From an uncultured Lachnospiraceae bacterium (lineage in GTDB: Bacteria > Bacillota > Clostridia > Lachnospirales > Lachnospiraceae): a stretch of 64,000 bases of DNA. The stretch lies in contig CAJTOR010000007.1 in NCBI GenBank assembly GCA_910577675.1, positions 50,530 to 114,529 of the forward strand, written 5' to 3'. Every line of letters begins with the position of its first letter. The first letter of the stretch is position 1. Of the stretch, positions 51,690 through 60,940 are shown piece after piece. Made by a program: the position numbers and the translations under genes. Under the pieces are notes generated by a model that worked only from the letters and a program-made list of their open reading frames with translations, had not been told where the DNA came from and searched no databases.

Positions 51690-52469
51690 TTACTCCCACA
51701 GTTTCCATGGAGCCTGCCCGGCTTCCCAGAGCTTTTCAATCTGCTGTTTCTCCCTCAGCGTATCCATACACTGCCAATACCCCCGGTGCAGGTACCCTGC
51801 CAGTTGCTTTTCAGCCACCAGGCGGTTAAGCGGCTCCTTTTCGAATGTTGTCATGTCCCCATCAATATAGTCAAACACCTTTGGCTCAAAAACCATGAAA
51901 CCGATGTTTATTAAATCCCCGTCAAAATCCGATTTCTCCCGAAATGCCTCGACAAGCCCGTCCTTCCCAACTTCCACAACCCCCTTGTTCTGCCCGAAAT
52001 TGTACATCGAAACCGTCCCCATCTTCCCCTGCCGCTTATGGCATGAAAGCAAGGCCCCGATATCCACATCCCCCACGGCATCCCCGTAGGTCAGCATGAA
52101 GGTTTCCTCCCCCACATATTCCCTTACCCGTTTGATCCTGCCGCCCGTCATTGTGTTAAGCCCCGTATCCACCACGGTTACTTTCCATGGTTCCGCATGC
52201 TTGTTATGTACCACCATCTCGTTATTGCCCCTGGTATAGTCAAAGGTGACATCCGAGGTATGGAGGAAATAGTCCGCAAACCACTCCTTAATCACATGTT
52301 GTTTGTAACCCGCGCACACGATAAACTCGTTCACACCATAGTGGGAATAGATTTTCATGATATGCCACAGGATCGGCATCCCACCGATTTCAAGCATTGG
52401 TTTTGGCTTGTATCTCGCCTCTTCTGATATCCGGGTGCCGAAGCCACCGGCTAAGATGATAAGTTTCAT
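51690..52469 (-). CDS. rfbF: glucose-1-phosphate cytidylyltransferase
   Basis: A 259-residue nucleotidyltransferase that makes CDP-glucose from CTP and glucose 1-phosphate, the entry to CDP-3,6-dideoxyhexoses. Landmarks are LAGGFGTRISEEARYKPKPM, the acceptor region YGDAVGDVDI and MDTLREKQQIEKLW. It starts the G+C-rich block, next to the A+T-rich genes on its right, and has AGGAAAGGAGCG upstream of ATG 52469. Confidence 0.94.
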   Translation of the reverse strand: MKLIILAGGFGTRISEEARYKPKPMLEIGGMPILWHIMKIYSHYGVNEFIVCAGYKQHVIKEWFADYFLHTSDVTFDYTRGNNEMVVHNKHAEPWKVTVVDTGLNTMTGGRIKRVREYVGEETFMLTYGDAVGDVDIGALLSCHKRQGKMGTVSMYNFGQNKGVVEVGKDGLVEAFREKSDFDGDLINIGFMVFEPKVFDYIDGDMTTFEKEPLNRLVAEKQLAGYLHRGYWQCMDTLREKQQIEKLWEAGQAPWKLWE

Positions 52470-52504
52470 AATCCCTTTTCCGCTCCTTTCCTCACATTAA
52501 CACA

Positions 52505-53509
52505 TCAATGTACTGATACCATTTCTTCCGGTACTAATACATCAAAAAACTTCTTTATATTATCTGTCGTGACATACATTCCCCAACCTGTATCCCCATC
52601 TGCTTTCCCCACACCTGTAAGAACATCCAGTATCTCATCCCCCAAGTATGCATTATAATGCGAAGGGTCGATAAATAAATCATGATTTACTGTATACTCA
52701 TTTATGCCACAGAAATTATAATATGGGTGTAGGTTTGCCAGCTTTTCCAAAAACTCCTTATAGCCATTTTCTAAATCTTTTCGAAATTCTTCGGCACAAT
52801 ACGGATTGATAAAAATAATCAATTCTATTCCTTTGTCTTTACACAAATTTATATATTCCTCAATTTCTTCTATTGTTTCATCCAGCCGGTTGGTAACACC
52901 GGAGTCATACTCATCAATCTTGCTCCAATCGTATGCAGATTGCATATCATAACCGATCATCCATCCATAATCATAAAAAATCTGAGTAAAATCCGGATTT
53001 TTTGTATGTCCCATGGTACTGACAAGCGAAAATAGCGCATTTCGTGGATCGATATAATTCTTATACAAATTTTTTTTATCCAGCAGAGTTTCATATGAAA
53101 TTGTCCTTTTATCTTTGAGATGTCTTTCAGGATCCCCTCTGTACGACCAGCTATCTACACCAAGATAAATCCTCTTTGGGATAACATTATTTTTAATCAA
53201 TGTTTTTAAATTCTCTAGTTGCTCACAAGGCAATGCTTCCGGACAGGTCATATTATAACACCGTTCATCTGCCATTTGTTCCACATGAAGCGCACCCACA
53301 TGCGACGAACCGACAATCAGACTATCAAAACGATCCGGATTCTTGATAAGATAGCTCATTTTAATATAGTTCTTGTTCGGTTCTACGCCATTATCCCGTA
53401 TCCTATCAACGTGGAACACATTATAAGGATCAATAAGAACAGAAGATAGAACTGTTAACAACACACAAAGAACACCCGTCACAATACAAATCCCTGCAAA
53501 TCTTTTCAT
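52505..53509 (-). CDS. SGNH/AlgX-like acyl-transfer partner protein
   Basis: A 334-residue protein with an N-terminal membrane anchor (ICIVTGVLCVLLTVLSSVL) and an extracytoplasmic SGNH-like domain. The nucleophile motif is LIVGSSHVGAL and the Asp-His pair is in FIDPSHYNAYLGDE. Such proteins work with MBOAT channels to O-acetylate exported polysaccharides, as DltD-like or AlgX/AlgJ partners do. It follows the MBOAT gene by 14 bases, supporting that pairing. Confidence 0.72.
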   Translation of the reverse strand: MKRFAGICIVTGVLCVLLTVLSSVLIDPYNVFHVDRIRDNGVEPNKNYIKMSYLIKNPDRFDSLIVGSSHVGALHVEQMADERCYNMTCPEALPCEQLENLKTLIKNNVIPKRIYLGVDSWSYRGDPERHLKDKRTISYETLLDKKNLYKNYIDPRNALFSLVSTMGHTKNPDFTQIFYDYGWMIGYDMQSAYDWSKIDEYDSGVTNRLDETIEEIEEYINLCKDKGIELIIFINPYCAEEFRKDLENGYKEFLEKLANLHPYYNFCGINEYTVNHDLFIDPSHYNAYLGDEILDVLTGVGKADGDTGWGMYVTTDNIKKFFDVLVPEEMVSVH

Positions 53510-53523
53510 CTTGTGATCCCCCT

Positions 53524-54952
53524 TTAAAATTGAAAATAAACAAACGTTGCAGTTTCTGATGCCTGGAGAAAGATCGTGATGACCAACATCCCCGCATATA
53601 TTAAATATCTAACTGCGGCTGTTCTTTTATTGATCCATTCCACATATCCATAACGATAGGATATGATATCTATAATTAACAAAATGAACAGGGAAAAAAT
53701 AACGGATATCAAAACTAAGGTTCCATTCATCCTATCTATGGCGGCAACGCCCTCAGTAATATACTGTACTGGATCGCCAATTCCCGCAAGGCAATTCGAA
53801 AACCAATAGGCTGCATCACCAATATTGGCCGCCCTGAAAAATACCCATCCAATCATACAAAACAGAAAAGTAAAAACAATCCCCACAAATGCCGGTAATT
53901 TTTTTCGATCTTTCCTATAAAGCACATTTGAAACTATTTGACCTAACCCATGTACCCCCCCCCCATATCACATATGACCAATCTGCCCCGTGCCATAAAC
54001 CAGAAAGCAGGAATGTAACCATCACATTAACATTCCTTCTCACCCTGCCTTTTCTGTTCCCTCCCAGTGGAATATATACATAATCCCTGAACCAAGTGGA
54101 AAGAGAAATATGCCATCTTGCCCAAAACTCCCGAAGCGACCGGGAAAAATATGGGCTTTTGAAATTATCCATCAAATCAATCCCCAATATCTTCGCAGAA
54201 CCAATTGCTATATCTGAATAACCAGAAAAATCACAATAAATCTGGAATGTAAAGAAAAATACAGCAATCACAAGTGTAAAACCTTTGTAATTTAATATCT
54301 GTCCAAACACAACATCAACATATGTTGACAGTGTATCCGCAACAACCAGTTTTTTAAAAAAACCAACCATCATAATCTTCATTCCTGCGGATGCCTTTCC
54401 ATAGTCGAAATGCTTTTCGGCTTTCATCTGGGGCATCAGATTCTTTGTTCTTTCGATTGGTCCCGCCACCAACTGTGGGAAGAAAGAAATATATGCCAGA
54501 AAATCAATTATATTTTTCTCTGCCTTTATCTCTCCCCTATAACAGTCAATCATATATGCCATAGCCTGAAATGAAAAAAACGATATTCCTACCGGGAGCA
54601 CAATATCATAGTATCGCTGTACCACAGGGATTGAAACCATATTGGCAATTCCATAAATACTTCCAAGCAAAAAATTAAAGTATTTGAAATAACCTAACAC
54701 ACCCACTGTAAAGCAGATCCCCAAGACCAAGTATATTTTCTTCCTGCACTTGTCTTTCTCCATAAAACACGCAACCACATAGGCTAACATTGAGATGGCA
54801 AAAATCAGGACACCATATCTGACATTCCAGCACATATAAAAGAAATAACTTGCTATCAGAATGAAAACATTTCGATATCTGTTATTTATTTTCCAGTAAA
54901 TAAGAAAAAACACTGGAAGAAAAATCATATATTGGATCGAATTAAATAACAT
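53524..54952 (-). pseudogene. MBOAT O-acyltransferase (AlgI-like), frameshifted at a 10-G tract
   Basis: A membrane-bound O-acyltransferase that would move acyl groups across the membrane for polysaccharide O-acetylation. The first frame (54952 to 53915) runs through typical AlgI segments (FFPQLVAGPIERTKNL, REFWARWHISLSTWFRDY, SGLWHGADWSYVIWGG), then ends in 14 unrelated residues after ten G. The -1 register after that tract reads WGGVHGLGQIVSNVLYRKD and on to a natural stop at 53524. With nine G the protein would be 475 residues, normal for AlgI. It is either phase-variable and OFF in this DNA, a true pseudogene, or a homopolymer error. Confidence 0.85.
53955..53964 (-). repeat. 10-G homopolymer tract in the MBOAT gene
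   Basis: Ten consecutive G on the coding strand between TAT and TAC, inside the conserved WHG...IWGG(x)HG region. It is the longest G run in the window and is the exact point of the frameshift. Confidence 0.92.
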
Positions 54953-55030
54953 AACTTTGTTCTCCTTTATATTTTATTTTCGTACCTTCCTAAAAAGCTA
55001 TCCCCCGCATTTATGATTAAAACGGATGCT

Positions 55031-56491
55031 CTACTTCAATTCATTTTTTATAGATTCCATTATTTTATTCCGGAAAATCACCGCTGCGGCACAGAGCAAT
55101 AACAAAATCAGATACCGTAGAAACACATGTGGATATATGGCTGTAACAACAAAAGTAAAAATCGTAAAAGCCACGCTGAGCATCACGATCTTTTTCCCGC
55201 AGAATAACCGAACCCCCGGTATTTTTTCATTACAGACTTTTCTCATAAAATAATAATGCCCCACCGCAAAACAAACATAGGAAAGCAAAGTGGTATAGCC
55301 GCACACGACATAGCCAAACAGATCAATCAACAAATAATTCAATACTATATTCAAGGCACTGCACACGAGGGATACATACATAATGTATTTTGTTTTCTCA
55401 AAATATGTTTCAATGCTGGTGAAAATAGAATAAAGAAATATAAAGTAAACACTTAAAGCAATCGGGGGGATGCTAAAGACAGCCTCCTGATAATCTTCCG
55501 TAAATAAAAGCATCATCGCCTCCGGTGCAACTAAAATAAAAAGACAGATAAAACATCCCACAAAAAATAACAGTGTGTTTGAATTCCTGCTTATTTTGTC
55601 ATAATATCCTCCTTCAAGCTTGCGGTATCTCCATGGGACCATAACGACTTCTAATGAACTCTGAAAAATCGCGATGGCAGAAGCAAGGTTATATGCAATC
55701 CCATAAAAAGCTGCCTGTGATTTTCCAACCATATGCCCAATCATCAGGCGGTCAGCCTGTCCCAAAACTAAAAGTGAGAGGGAATGCAGCACACAGGGAG
55801 CCTGGAAACCGGCAATAAATTTAATATGCTCCCGGGTTCTTTTTACATTTCCCCACACCTGCCTGAAATGTAATGAACCTACCCAAAATATTCCTGTAAC
55901 AACACAGAAGAGCAAAAGCTCCGCCCCATATTTTACATCCGCTGTCCGACCCACCCACCGCACTGCAAGATAAGCTCCCAGAACATTTCCCACACTGATT
56001 AACAAAGTTGTCACTACAACTGGTTTATATTGGTAATTTTTTTGCTTTTGCAACGTCCAGTTGCGATATGCCGGCTGAAATATCGTAAACAGCATAAGGA
56101 GGAATAATAGTCGCTTCGGAAATAAAAGCCACCTGCTAATCAAATCATAGCACAAAAACATTATGCCAAATACAATTACTGTCACTATATTACAAAACAA
56201 AACTGTCGAAACATTCAGGTGCCCTATCTCCTCTTCTTTATACTTGAACAATCCTTTCTGGAATGCACCATAGCCCAAATCCCAGGTTGCAATAATAACC
56301 AAAATCTGCTGTGTCGATGCATAAAGTGTCAGCATCCCATACTCCCCTGTTGAAAGCATCCTAGTAAAAAGCGGCAGGGAGATCAGGGAAATACCTTTTA
56401 AAAGCAAGTTACAGAATGTAAACCATATACCTGCTTTAAGTGAAGCAGGTGAATTCTGATATATGCTAAGTACTTTTTTTATTTTTTGCAT
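55031..56491 (-). CDS. wzx: oligosaccharide flippase (Wzx, polysaccharide transport family)
   Basis: A 486-residue polytopic membrane protein with about 12-14 hydrophobic helices, of the PST/MOP superfamily. It should flip lipid-linked repeat units to the outer face of the membrane. Landmarks include LFTRMLSTGEYGMLTLYAS near the N-terminus and FGYVVCGYTTLLSY in the second half. Its start lies 26 bases inside the end of the adjacent glycosyltransferase gene, so the two are translationally linked. Confidence 0.87.
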   Translation of the reverse strand: MQKIKKVLSIYQNSPASLKAGIWFTFCNLLLKGISLISLPLFTRMLSTGEYGMLTLYASTQQILVIIATWDLGYGAFQKGLFKYKEEEIGHLNVSTVLFCNIVTVIVFGIMFLCYDLISRWLLFPKRLLFLLMLFTIFQPAYRNWTLQKQKNYQYKPVVVTTLLISVGNVLGAYLAVRWVGRTADVKYGAELLLFCVVTGIFWVGSLHFRQVWGNVKRTREHIKFIAGFQAPCVLHSLSLLVLGQADRLMIGHMVGKSQAAFYGIAYNLASAIAIFQSSLEVVMVPWRYRKLEGGYYDKISRNSNTLLFFVGCFICLFILVAPEAMMLLFTEDYQEAVFSIPPIALSVYFIFLYSIFTSIETYFEKTKYIMYVSLVCSALNIVLNYLLIDLFGYVVCGYTTLLSYVCFAVGHYYFMRKVCNEKIPGVRLFCGKKIVMLSVAFTIFTFVVTAIYPHVFLRYLILLLLCAAAVIFRNKIMESIKNELK

Positions 56492-57602
56492 AATTCCTTC
56501 CGAAAATGATTCCTCTTCCTATTAAAATCCAGCTATGCAGCCGTTTAAAAAAAATATATATCTTCATATGTATTTTTCGTTTCTTTGGCATCCCGATTGT
56601 ATCCTGCAATTCATGCAATAAGGCTTCTTTATCAACAATGTATTTACTTTCCCTGACCAGATTCTCCATCCCACCATACGCCATCCAGATTATTTCATTC
56701 CTGAATAACTTAAAACAGCATTTCGCAATCTTCCCCCATCTCCTGTAATATTCAAGATATGAATTTAATTCCCTTGCATCCCCTATCAGGGTTTCTTTTT
56801 TATAAGATACATTGTCATTCCATTGATATGTACCCAAATTCCCAACCGTCCGATATACCTTATATCCATAAAGGTTTATCAGTTTCACAGGCATATAAGC
56901 ATCTTCGCATGGATAGTGTTCCTCATTGTAGCCACCTGCCTTTAAAAATATTTGCCTATTGATTAATGTACCACAACTTGGTGCCCCCAAAATTCCTATC
57001 GAAGCCGGTCCTAATAGTTCAACATCGCTCATCCTATAACGAACCAGCCTGGAACGATACTTTAACCGAATACAATCTTTCTTTGATTTGAAAGTCGTTT
57101 CTTCCGTTCTTGCCCCTGTTTTTATATAAGCTACCGATTTATAGTCTATGTTAGCAATAATACTTTCTATTGTTTTCAGGTAATCCGAATCAATTAAATC
57201 ATCGTCATGCAGCATGGAAACCCAATTTCCATCGGCAAGTTCGATACAGCGGTTCCAGTTTCCGAAAAGCCCAATATTCTTCTCATTCTGATAATATTTT
57301 AAAGATATTCCTTCCACCGCCTCTAACAACTTCCTCTTTGGTGAATCCCCATCCAATTCCGATAATTCATTATCTACAATAATCAGGTTCCAGACCAGTC
57401 TTGTTTTTCCCTGTAAATTTACTGACTGTACTGCCTTAGCTAATTCTTCCACACGCTTAAATGTTGGAATACAGATCGAAATATCAACTTTATCCGGTAC
57501 CTCCCCATTGCAGAATTTCAATACAGATTTTACCCCCCCCCACTTCACAAAATAGTTTTTCTTCTCTGAATAATTATTTTTATAATCCACCATTTTTCTC
57601 AT
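56466..57602 (-). CDS. family 2 glycosyltransferase with poly-G tract near the start
   Basis: A 378-residue GT-A fold glycosyltransferase. The nucleotide-sugar site starts ISICIPTFKRVEEL at about residue 40 and the metal site is MLHDDDLIDSDY. A 38-residue N-terminal stretch precedes the domain and contains a 9-G tract at codons 21-24 (KWGGVK). The frame is intact here; a one-base slip would end translation before the catalytic domain. The start overlaps the upstream transferase by four bases (ATGA). Confidence 0.85.
   Translation of the reverse strand: MRKMVDYKNNYSEKKNYFVKWGGVKSVLKFCNGEVPDKVDISICIPTFKRVEELAKAVQSVNLQGKTRLVWNLIIVDNELSELDGDSPKRKLLEAVEGISLKYYQNEKNIGLFGNWNRCIELADGNWVSMLHDDDLIDSDYLKTIESIIANIDYKSVAYIKTGARTEETTFKSKKDCIRLKYRSRLVRYRMSDVELLGPASIGILGAPSCGTLINRQIFLKAGGYNEEHYPCEDAYMPVKLINLYGYKVYRTVGNLGTYQWNDNVSYKKETLIGDARELNSYLEYYRRWGKIAKCCFKLFRNEIIWMAYGGMENLVRESKYIVDKEALLHELQDTIGMPKKRKIHMKIYIFFKRLHSWILIGRGIIFGRNYAKNKKST
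57533..57541 (-). repeat. 9-G homopolymer tract in a glycosyltransferase gene
   Basis: Nine consecutive G on the coding strand, preceded by T and followed by TA, upstream of the catalytic domain. This is an effective position for an ON/OFF switch. Confidence 0.9.
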
Positions 57603-58684
57603 CTTAACATTGCATCCTCTCTTAATTTCCTTTTTCTATTCATTGTTCTTAATAATTTTCGCATCTGTTTACTTTTTATAACATGACTTTTCTTTGCTAA
57701 TTCCCCAACTATAAAATTTCGGTATGTCCAGTTTTTTAAGCTTGCATATGTTTTCCCTTGAAGGGTAAGTTCCCTGCGATATAATTTTAAAACTTTATCT
57801 ATAATCTTCTTTTTTTGCAATATACTGTACTTCTGCGGAGTATTTCCATAATGGATTGCTTCATATTCGCTTTCCGTATGATAGAAATACCCCAGGGTTG
57901 AAAGATTGATATAGTTTTTTATCATCTGCAACCGTTTCGCAACCTTCAATTCCTCTCCCACTACATCTAGGGATTCCAGTTCACGCAAACAACATTTCAA
58001 CTCAAACAAACGCTCTTTTGGTTCGAAAAACCGCATCATACCCGCTCCGGAGAGATTTTTCTTATAAAATTCCACCGGAGCCATCTCCCAGATATGTTTT
58101 GTATATAGGAACATATCCCCCATCACAGATAGCCTGCCCAAAATCATATCATGTGGATGACAGCCTGACTTCTCCCTGGTAAATATATTCTTACGATCGG
58201 GGATCTTTCTCCAACTTTTCATCTGAAACACCATGCCCGTTGTATGCAACGCGAAATAGGGCATATTCATTACAGTATTTTTTACACCACAATATAGCAC
58301 CGGTTCTTCTTTTTCTGATAAAAATTTACACACTCCCCCTGTACAATCCTTATTCCTATCCAAAAAAGCCATAAACCCAAGTAAATTACAAGCGATAAGC
58401 TTATCCCTGTCATTCAGATGAAATGCAAATATTCCATCTGCATTTTCCAGGGCACAGAACCAGTTTTCCATTGCGGTAGATTTGACATCATTCCGAATAA
58501 CCTTAACCCTTGTATCCCTGATCGCTAACAATTTTTCATAATCACCACTGCGATCCGATGTATCTGTGATTACAATATCAAACCGATTATTCTGAATTTT
58601 TAAAACATCCTTTAAATTTTCAAGGATAACATCTGCACGGTTATGTGATGGGATACAGATTGATAATATCTTTTCATCTTCCAT
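57599..58684 (-). CDS. family 2 glycosyltransferase-like protein
   Basis: A 361-residue GT2-like protein beginning LSICIPSHNRADVILENL. The usual DDD/DxD metal site is replaced by FHLNDRDKLI, so catalysis may be altered or use a related geometry. The C-terminal half is helical and basic. It overlaps gmhA by 11 bases and the next transferase by four, within one operon. The sugar it transfers is unknown. Confidence 0.75.
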   Translation of the reverse strand: MEDEKILSICIPSHNRADVILENLKDVLKIQNNRFDIVITDTSDRSGDYEKLLAIRDTRVKVIRNDVKSTAMENWFCALENADGIFAFHLNDRDKLIACNLLGFMAFLDRNKDCTGGVCKFLSEKEEPVLYCGVKNTVMNMPYFALHTTGMVFQMKSWRKIPDRKNIFTREKSGCHPHDMILGRLSVMGDMFLYTKHIWEMAPVEFYKKNLSGAGMMRFFEPKERLFELKCCLRELESLDVVGEELKVAKRLQMIKNYINLSTLGYFYHTESEYEAIHYGNTPQKYSILQKKKIIDKVLKLYRRELTLQGKTYASLKNWTYRNFIVGELAKKSHVIKSKQMRKLLRTMNRKRKLREDAMLR

Positions 58685-59330
58685 AAAACCGCTCCTCCAA
58701 CATTAGACACCAGCAATGATAAATCGGCAAATGTAATTCCTGTATCCGATATGTTTCTGTTTCCGGAACCCTCACCGCCACATCGGATACCTTGCTAAGC
58801 TCCCCACCGCCCTGCCCGGTAAGCCCGACCACCTTAATCCCCGATGCCCTTGCCACCACCGTTGCATCCATGATATTCTTACTATTCCCAGATGTGGAAA
58901 TCCCAAGGAACACATCTCCTTCTTTTCCAAAACCAAGCATCTGTTGTGCAAATCCTCCATTCCCGCCGACATCATTCGAAAAAGCGGTGGAAAGCGCTTC
59001 GTGTGCAACAAGAGAAATTGCAGTAAGGGGACATTCTAAAGTTTTTGCCAGGATATCCCCCCGCTCCCCATCCACTTCCCGCAACCGTTTTGCATATTCA
59101 TCACTCACAGGTCTTGGAAGTCTAAAACGCTTCATCAGTTCCCCCATGATATGTTCCGAGTCAGCAGCGGAACCACCGTTCCCCGCAATTAAAAGTTTTC
59201 CCCCATTCTCATAGCACTTTTCCATAAGCAAATAGGCATCAGTAATATCCTGCTTAATACACTCCAGCACCGGATAACGGAAGATCAGTAAATCAATATG
59301 TTTTTTCAATCTGTTTTCCAGGTATTGCAT
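58674..59330 (-). CDS. gmhA: sedoheptulose-7-phosphate isomerase
   Basis: A 218-residue SIS-domain isomerase that makes D-glycero-D-manno-heptose 7-phosphate from sedoheptulose 7-phosphate. The motif IAGNGGSAADSEHI and the later ISTSGNSKN and HLPIYHCWCLMLEE are diagnostic. Together with hddA and the hddC-gmhB fusion it completes the GDP-heptose route. The 234 bases upstream (59331-59564) are A+T-rich with no credible gene. Confidence 0.93.
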   Translation of the reverse strand: MQYLENRLKKHIDLLIFRYPVLECIKQDITDAYLLMEKCYENGGKLLIAGNGGSAADSEHIMGELMKRFRLPRPVSDEYAKRLREVDGERGDILAKTLECPLTAISLVAHEALSTAFSNDVGGNGGFAQQMLGFGKEGDVFLGISTSGNSKNIMDATVVARASGIKVVGLTGQGGGELSKVSDVAVRVPETETYRIQELHLPIYHCWCLMLEERFYGR

Positions 59331-59564
59331 ACTTTATCCTTTTTCTCCTTCCTGCCTTCCCAATATATAGGTAATTAAAAAACTCTGGAATCTGCATAAC
59401 TACAAGCGCTATATCGTTGCTTTCAAACTCTATTAGTAGAAATTTTTTCTTTTGCATTTTTGCTATTTTATTTACTAGAGTTTTATTTTTTCTATTCCCT
59501 TTATACAGAAAATAAGACAAATATTATCATCTAATATCTTCCATACAACAGGGGAATTTGTAAT

Positions 59565-60875
59565 CTAAACAAAACTCTCTTTAACAAAATGTTCCACAAA
59601 GTCCGCCACCGATACAACCGTCACATCCTGTCCATAATCCTCCCCCCCGACCAGTGCTGTCCTACATCCCGCCGCCCTGCCAGCTTTGATATCACTCTCA
59701 CTGTCACCAACCATCCAGCTTTCCTCAAGGTTAATATTAAAATCCTTTGCAGCGCGAAGCAGCATTCCCGGCTTCGGCTTGCGGCAAGCGCAATCAAATT
59801 TTAGTTCCGCAACTTCTCCCTCATATCCTTTATCCGGGTGGTGAGGACAGACATAAATACCATCCAGATATGCCCCTTCCCTCCCCAGTTCAGTTTCCAT
59901 CCGGTTATGTATTTCCTCCAATTCTTCCTTACTTAACTCTCCTCTTGCAATCACTGGCTGATTGGTCACGACTATAGCAAGATATCCCTGTTCATTTATT
60001 CTCTGTATCGCATCCCCAATCCCCTGAATCAATTCAAAATCATTAATATTGCGTAGAAACCCCTTGTAAATATTGATTGTCCCGTCCCTGTCAAGAAAAA
60101 TCGCCCTTTGTTTGTTCCTCAAATTTTTTGCCTTGATTCTCCCAGTTAAAAAATCTTTTTCCACCACCTGCAATCTGTCCGGTGTCCCCATGTCCTTCAC
60201 ATATTCCGGGCTATTATAACTAAATACCTGCCCCATCTGAACCAATGGCTTTAAAATCTGCCGATCTAAATCTATTTTTTCCGATATAACTTCTGTTTTC
60301 CTACTATAAATATTCCCAACATCCACCATATCAAGAACAGCAGGATTTATAATATGCAGTCCCGCATTTACCAAGTTTTTATAATATTTTGGTCGTTCTT
60401 CCTCCTTCGCAAGCCATTTTTTCACTTTACCATTCTCATCCGCAATAATCAGTCCACTGTCATACGGATGGGAATTCGGATGTGTGAACAAAGTAACCAA
60501 CCCGCCCTTTTCTTTATGAAATTTAACAAACCTGTGAAAATCCACATCAAAAACAACATCCGCATTTAAAAGTAAAAAATCCGAATCCAACTGCCTGCGC
60601 AGAAAAAAAAGTGCCCCTCCATTGCCCAGCGGGTACTCCTCTTCATAATAAGTTATATTAGCCCCCCAAAAAGAGCCATCTCCAAAATATTCCTTTATAA
60701 TATGGCCAAGATAGGACACGGTAATAATGATATCTGTAAAACCCTGTTTCACCAAATTCTTTATCTCGTATTCCAATACAGGAATTTTACCGATCTTAAT
60801 CATTGGTTTTGGGATATCGGAAACTACGGACTGTATTCTTGTCCCTTTTCCGCCTGCCATAATTACTGTTTTCAA
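59565..60875 (-). CDS. fused heptose-1-phosphate guanylyltransferase and heptose-1,7-bisphosphate phosphatase (HddC-GmhB)
   Basis: A 436-residue two-domain enzyme. The N-terminal nucleotidyltransferase (MAGGKGTRIQSVVSDIPKPM, LLNADVVFD, VKDMGTPDR) is HddC-like and would attach GMP to heptose 1-phosphate. The C-terminal HAD phosphatase starts near residue 257 (IFLDRDGTIN) and has the zinc-loop CPHHPDKGY...CACRKPKPGM and MVGDSESDI of GmhB, which removes the 7-phosphate. These two steps are consecutive, so fusion makes sense. It follows hddA by 65 bases. Confidence 0.88.
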   Translation of the reverse strand: MKTVIMAGGKGTRIQSVVSDIPKPMIKIGKIPVLEYEIKNLVKQGFTDIIITVSYLGHIIKEYFGDGSFWGANITYYEEEYPLGNGGALFFLRRQLDSDFLLLNADVVFDVDFHRFVKFHKEKGGLVTLFTHPNSHPYDSGLIIADENGKVKKWLAKEEERPKYYKNLVNAGLHIINPAVLDMVDVGNIYSRKTEVISEKIDLDRQILKPLVQMGQVFSYNSPEYVKDMGTPDRLQVVEKDFLTGRIKAKNLRNKQRAIFLDRDGTINIYKGFLRNINDFELIQGIGDAIQRINEQGYLAIVVTNQPVIARGELSKEELEEIHNRMETELGREGAYLDGIYVCPHHPDKGYEGEVAELKFDCACRKPKPGMLLRAAKDFNINLEESWMVGDSESDIKAGRAAGCRTALVGGEDYGQDVTVVSVADFVEHFVKESFV

Positions 60876-60940
60876 TTAATTCACTTCCTAAATTTTTTAT
60901 TATATTTATATATTTTATATATACTGCTACAAAACTTAAT

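Noticed and set aside
59293..59520. 75-codon minus-strand open frame upstream of gmhA
   Set aside because: No ribosome-binding site, overlaps the gmhA start, and its composition is that of A+T-rich noncoding DNA.
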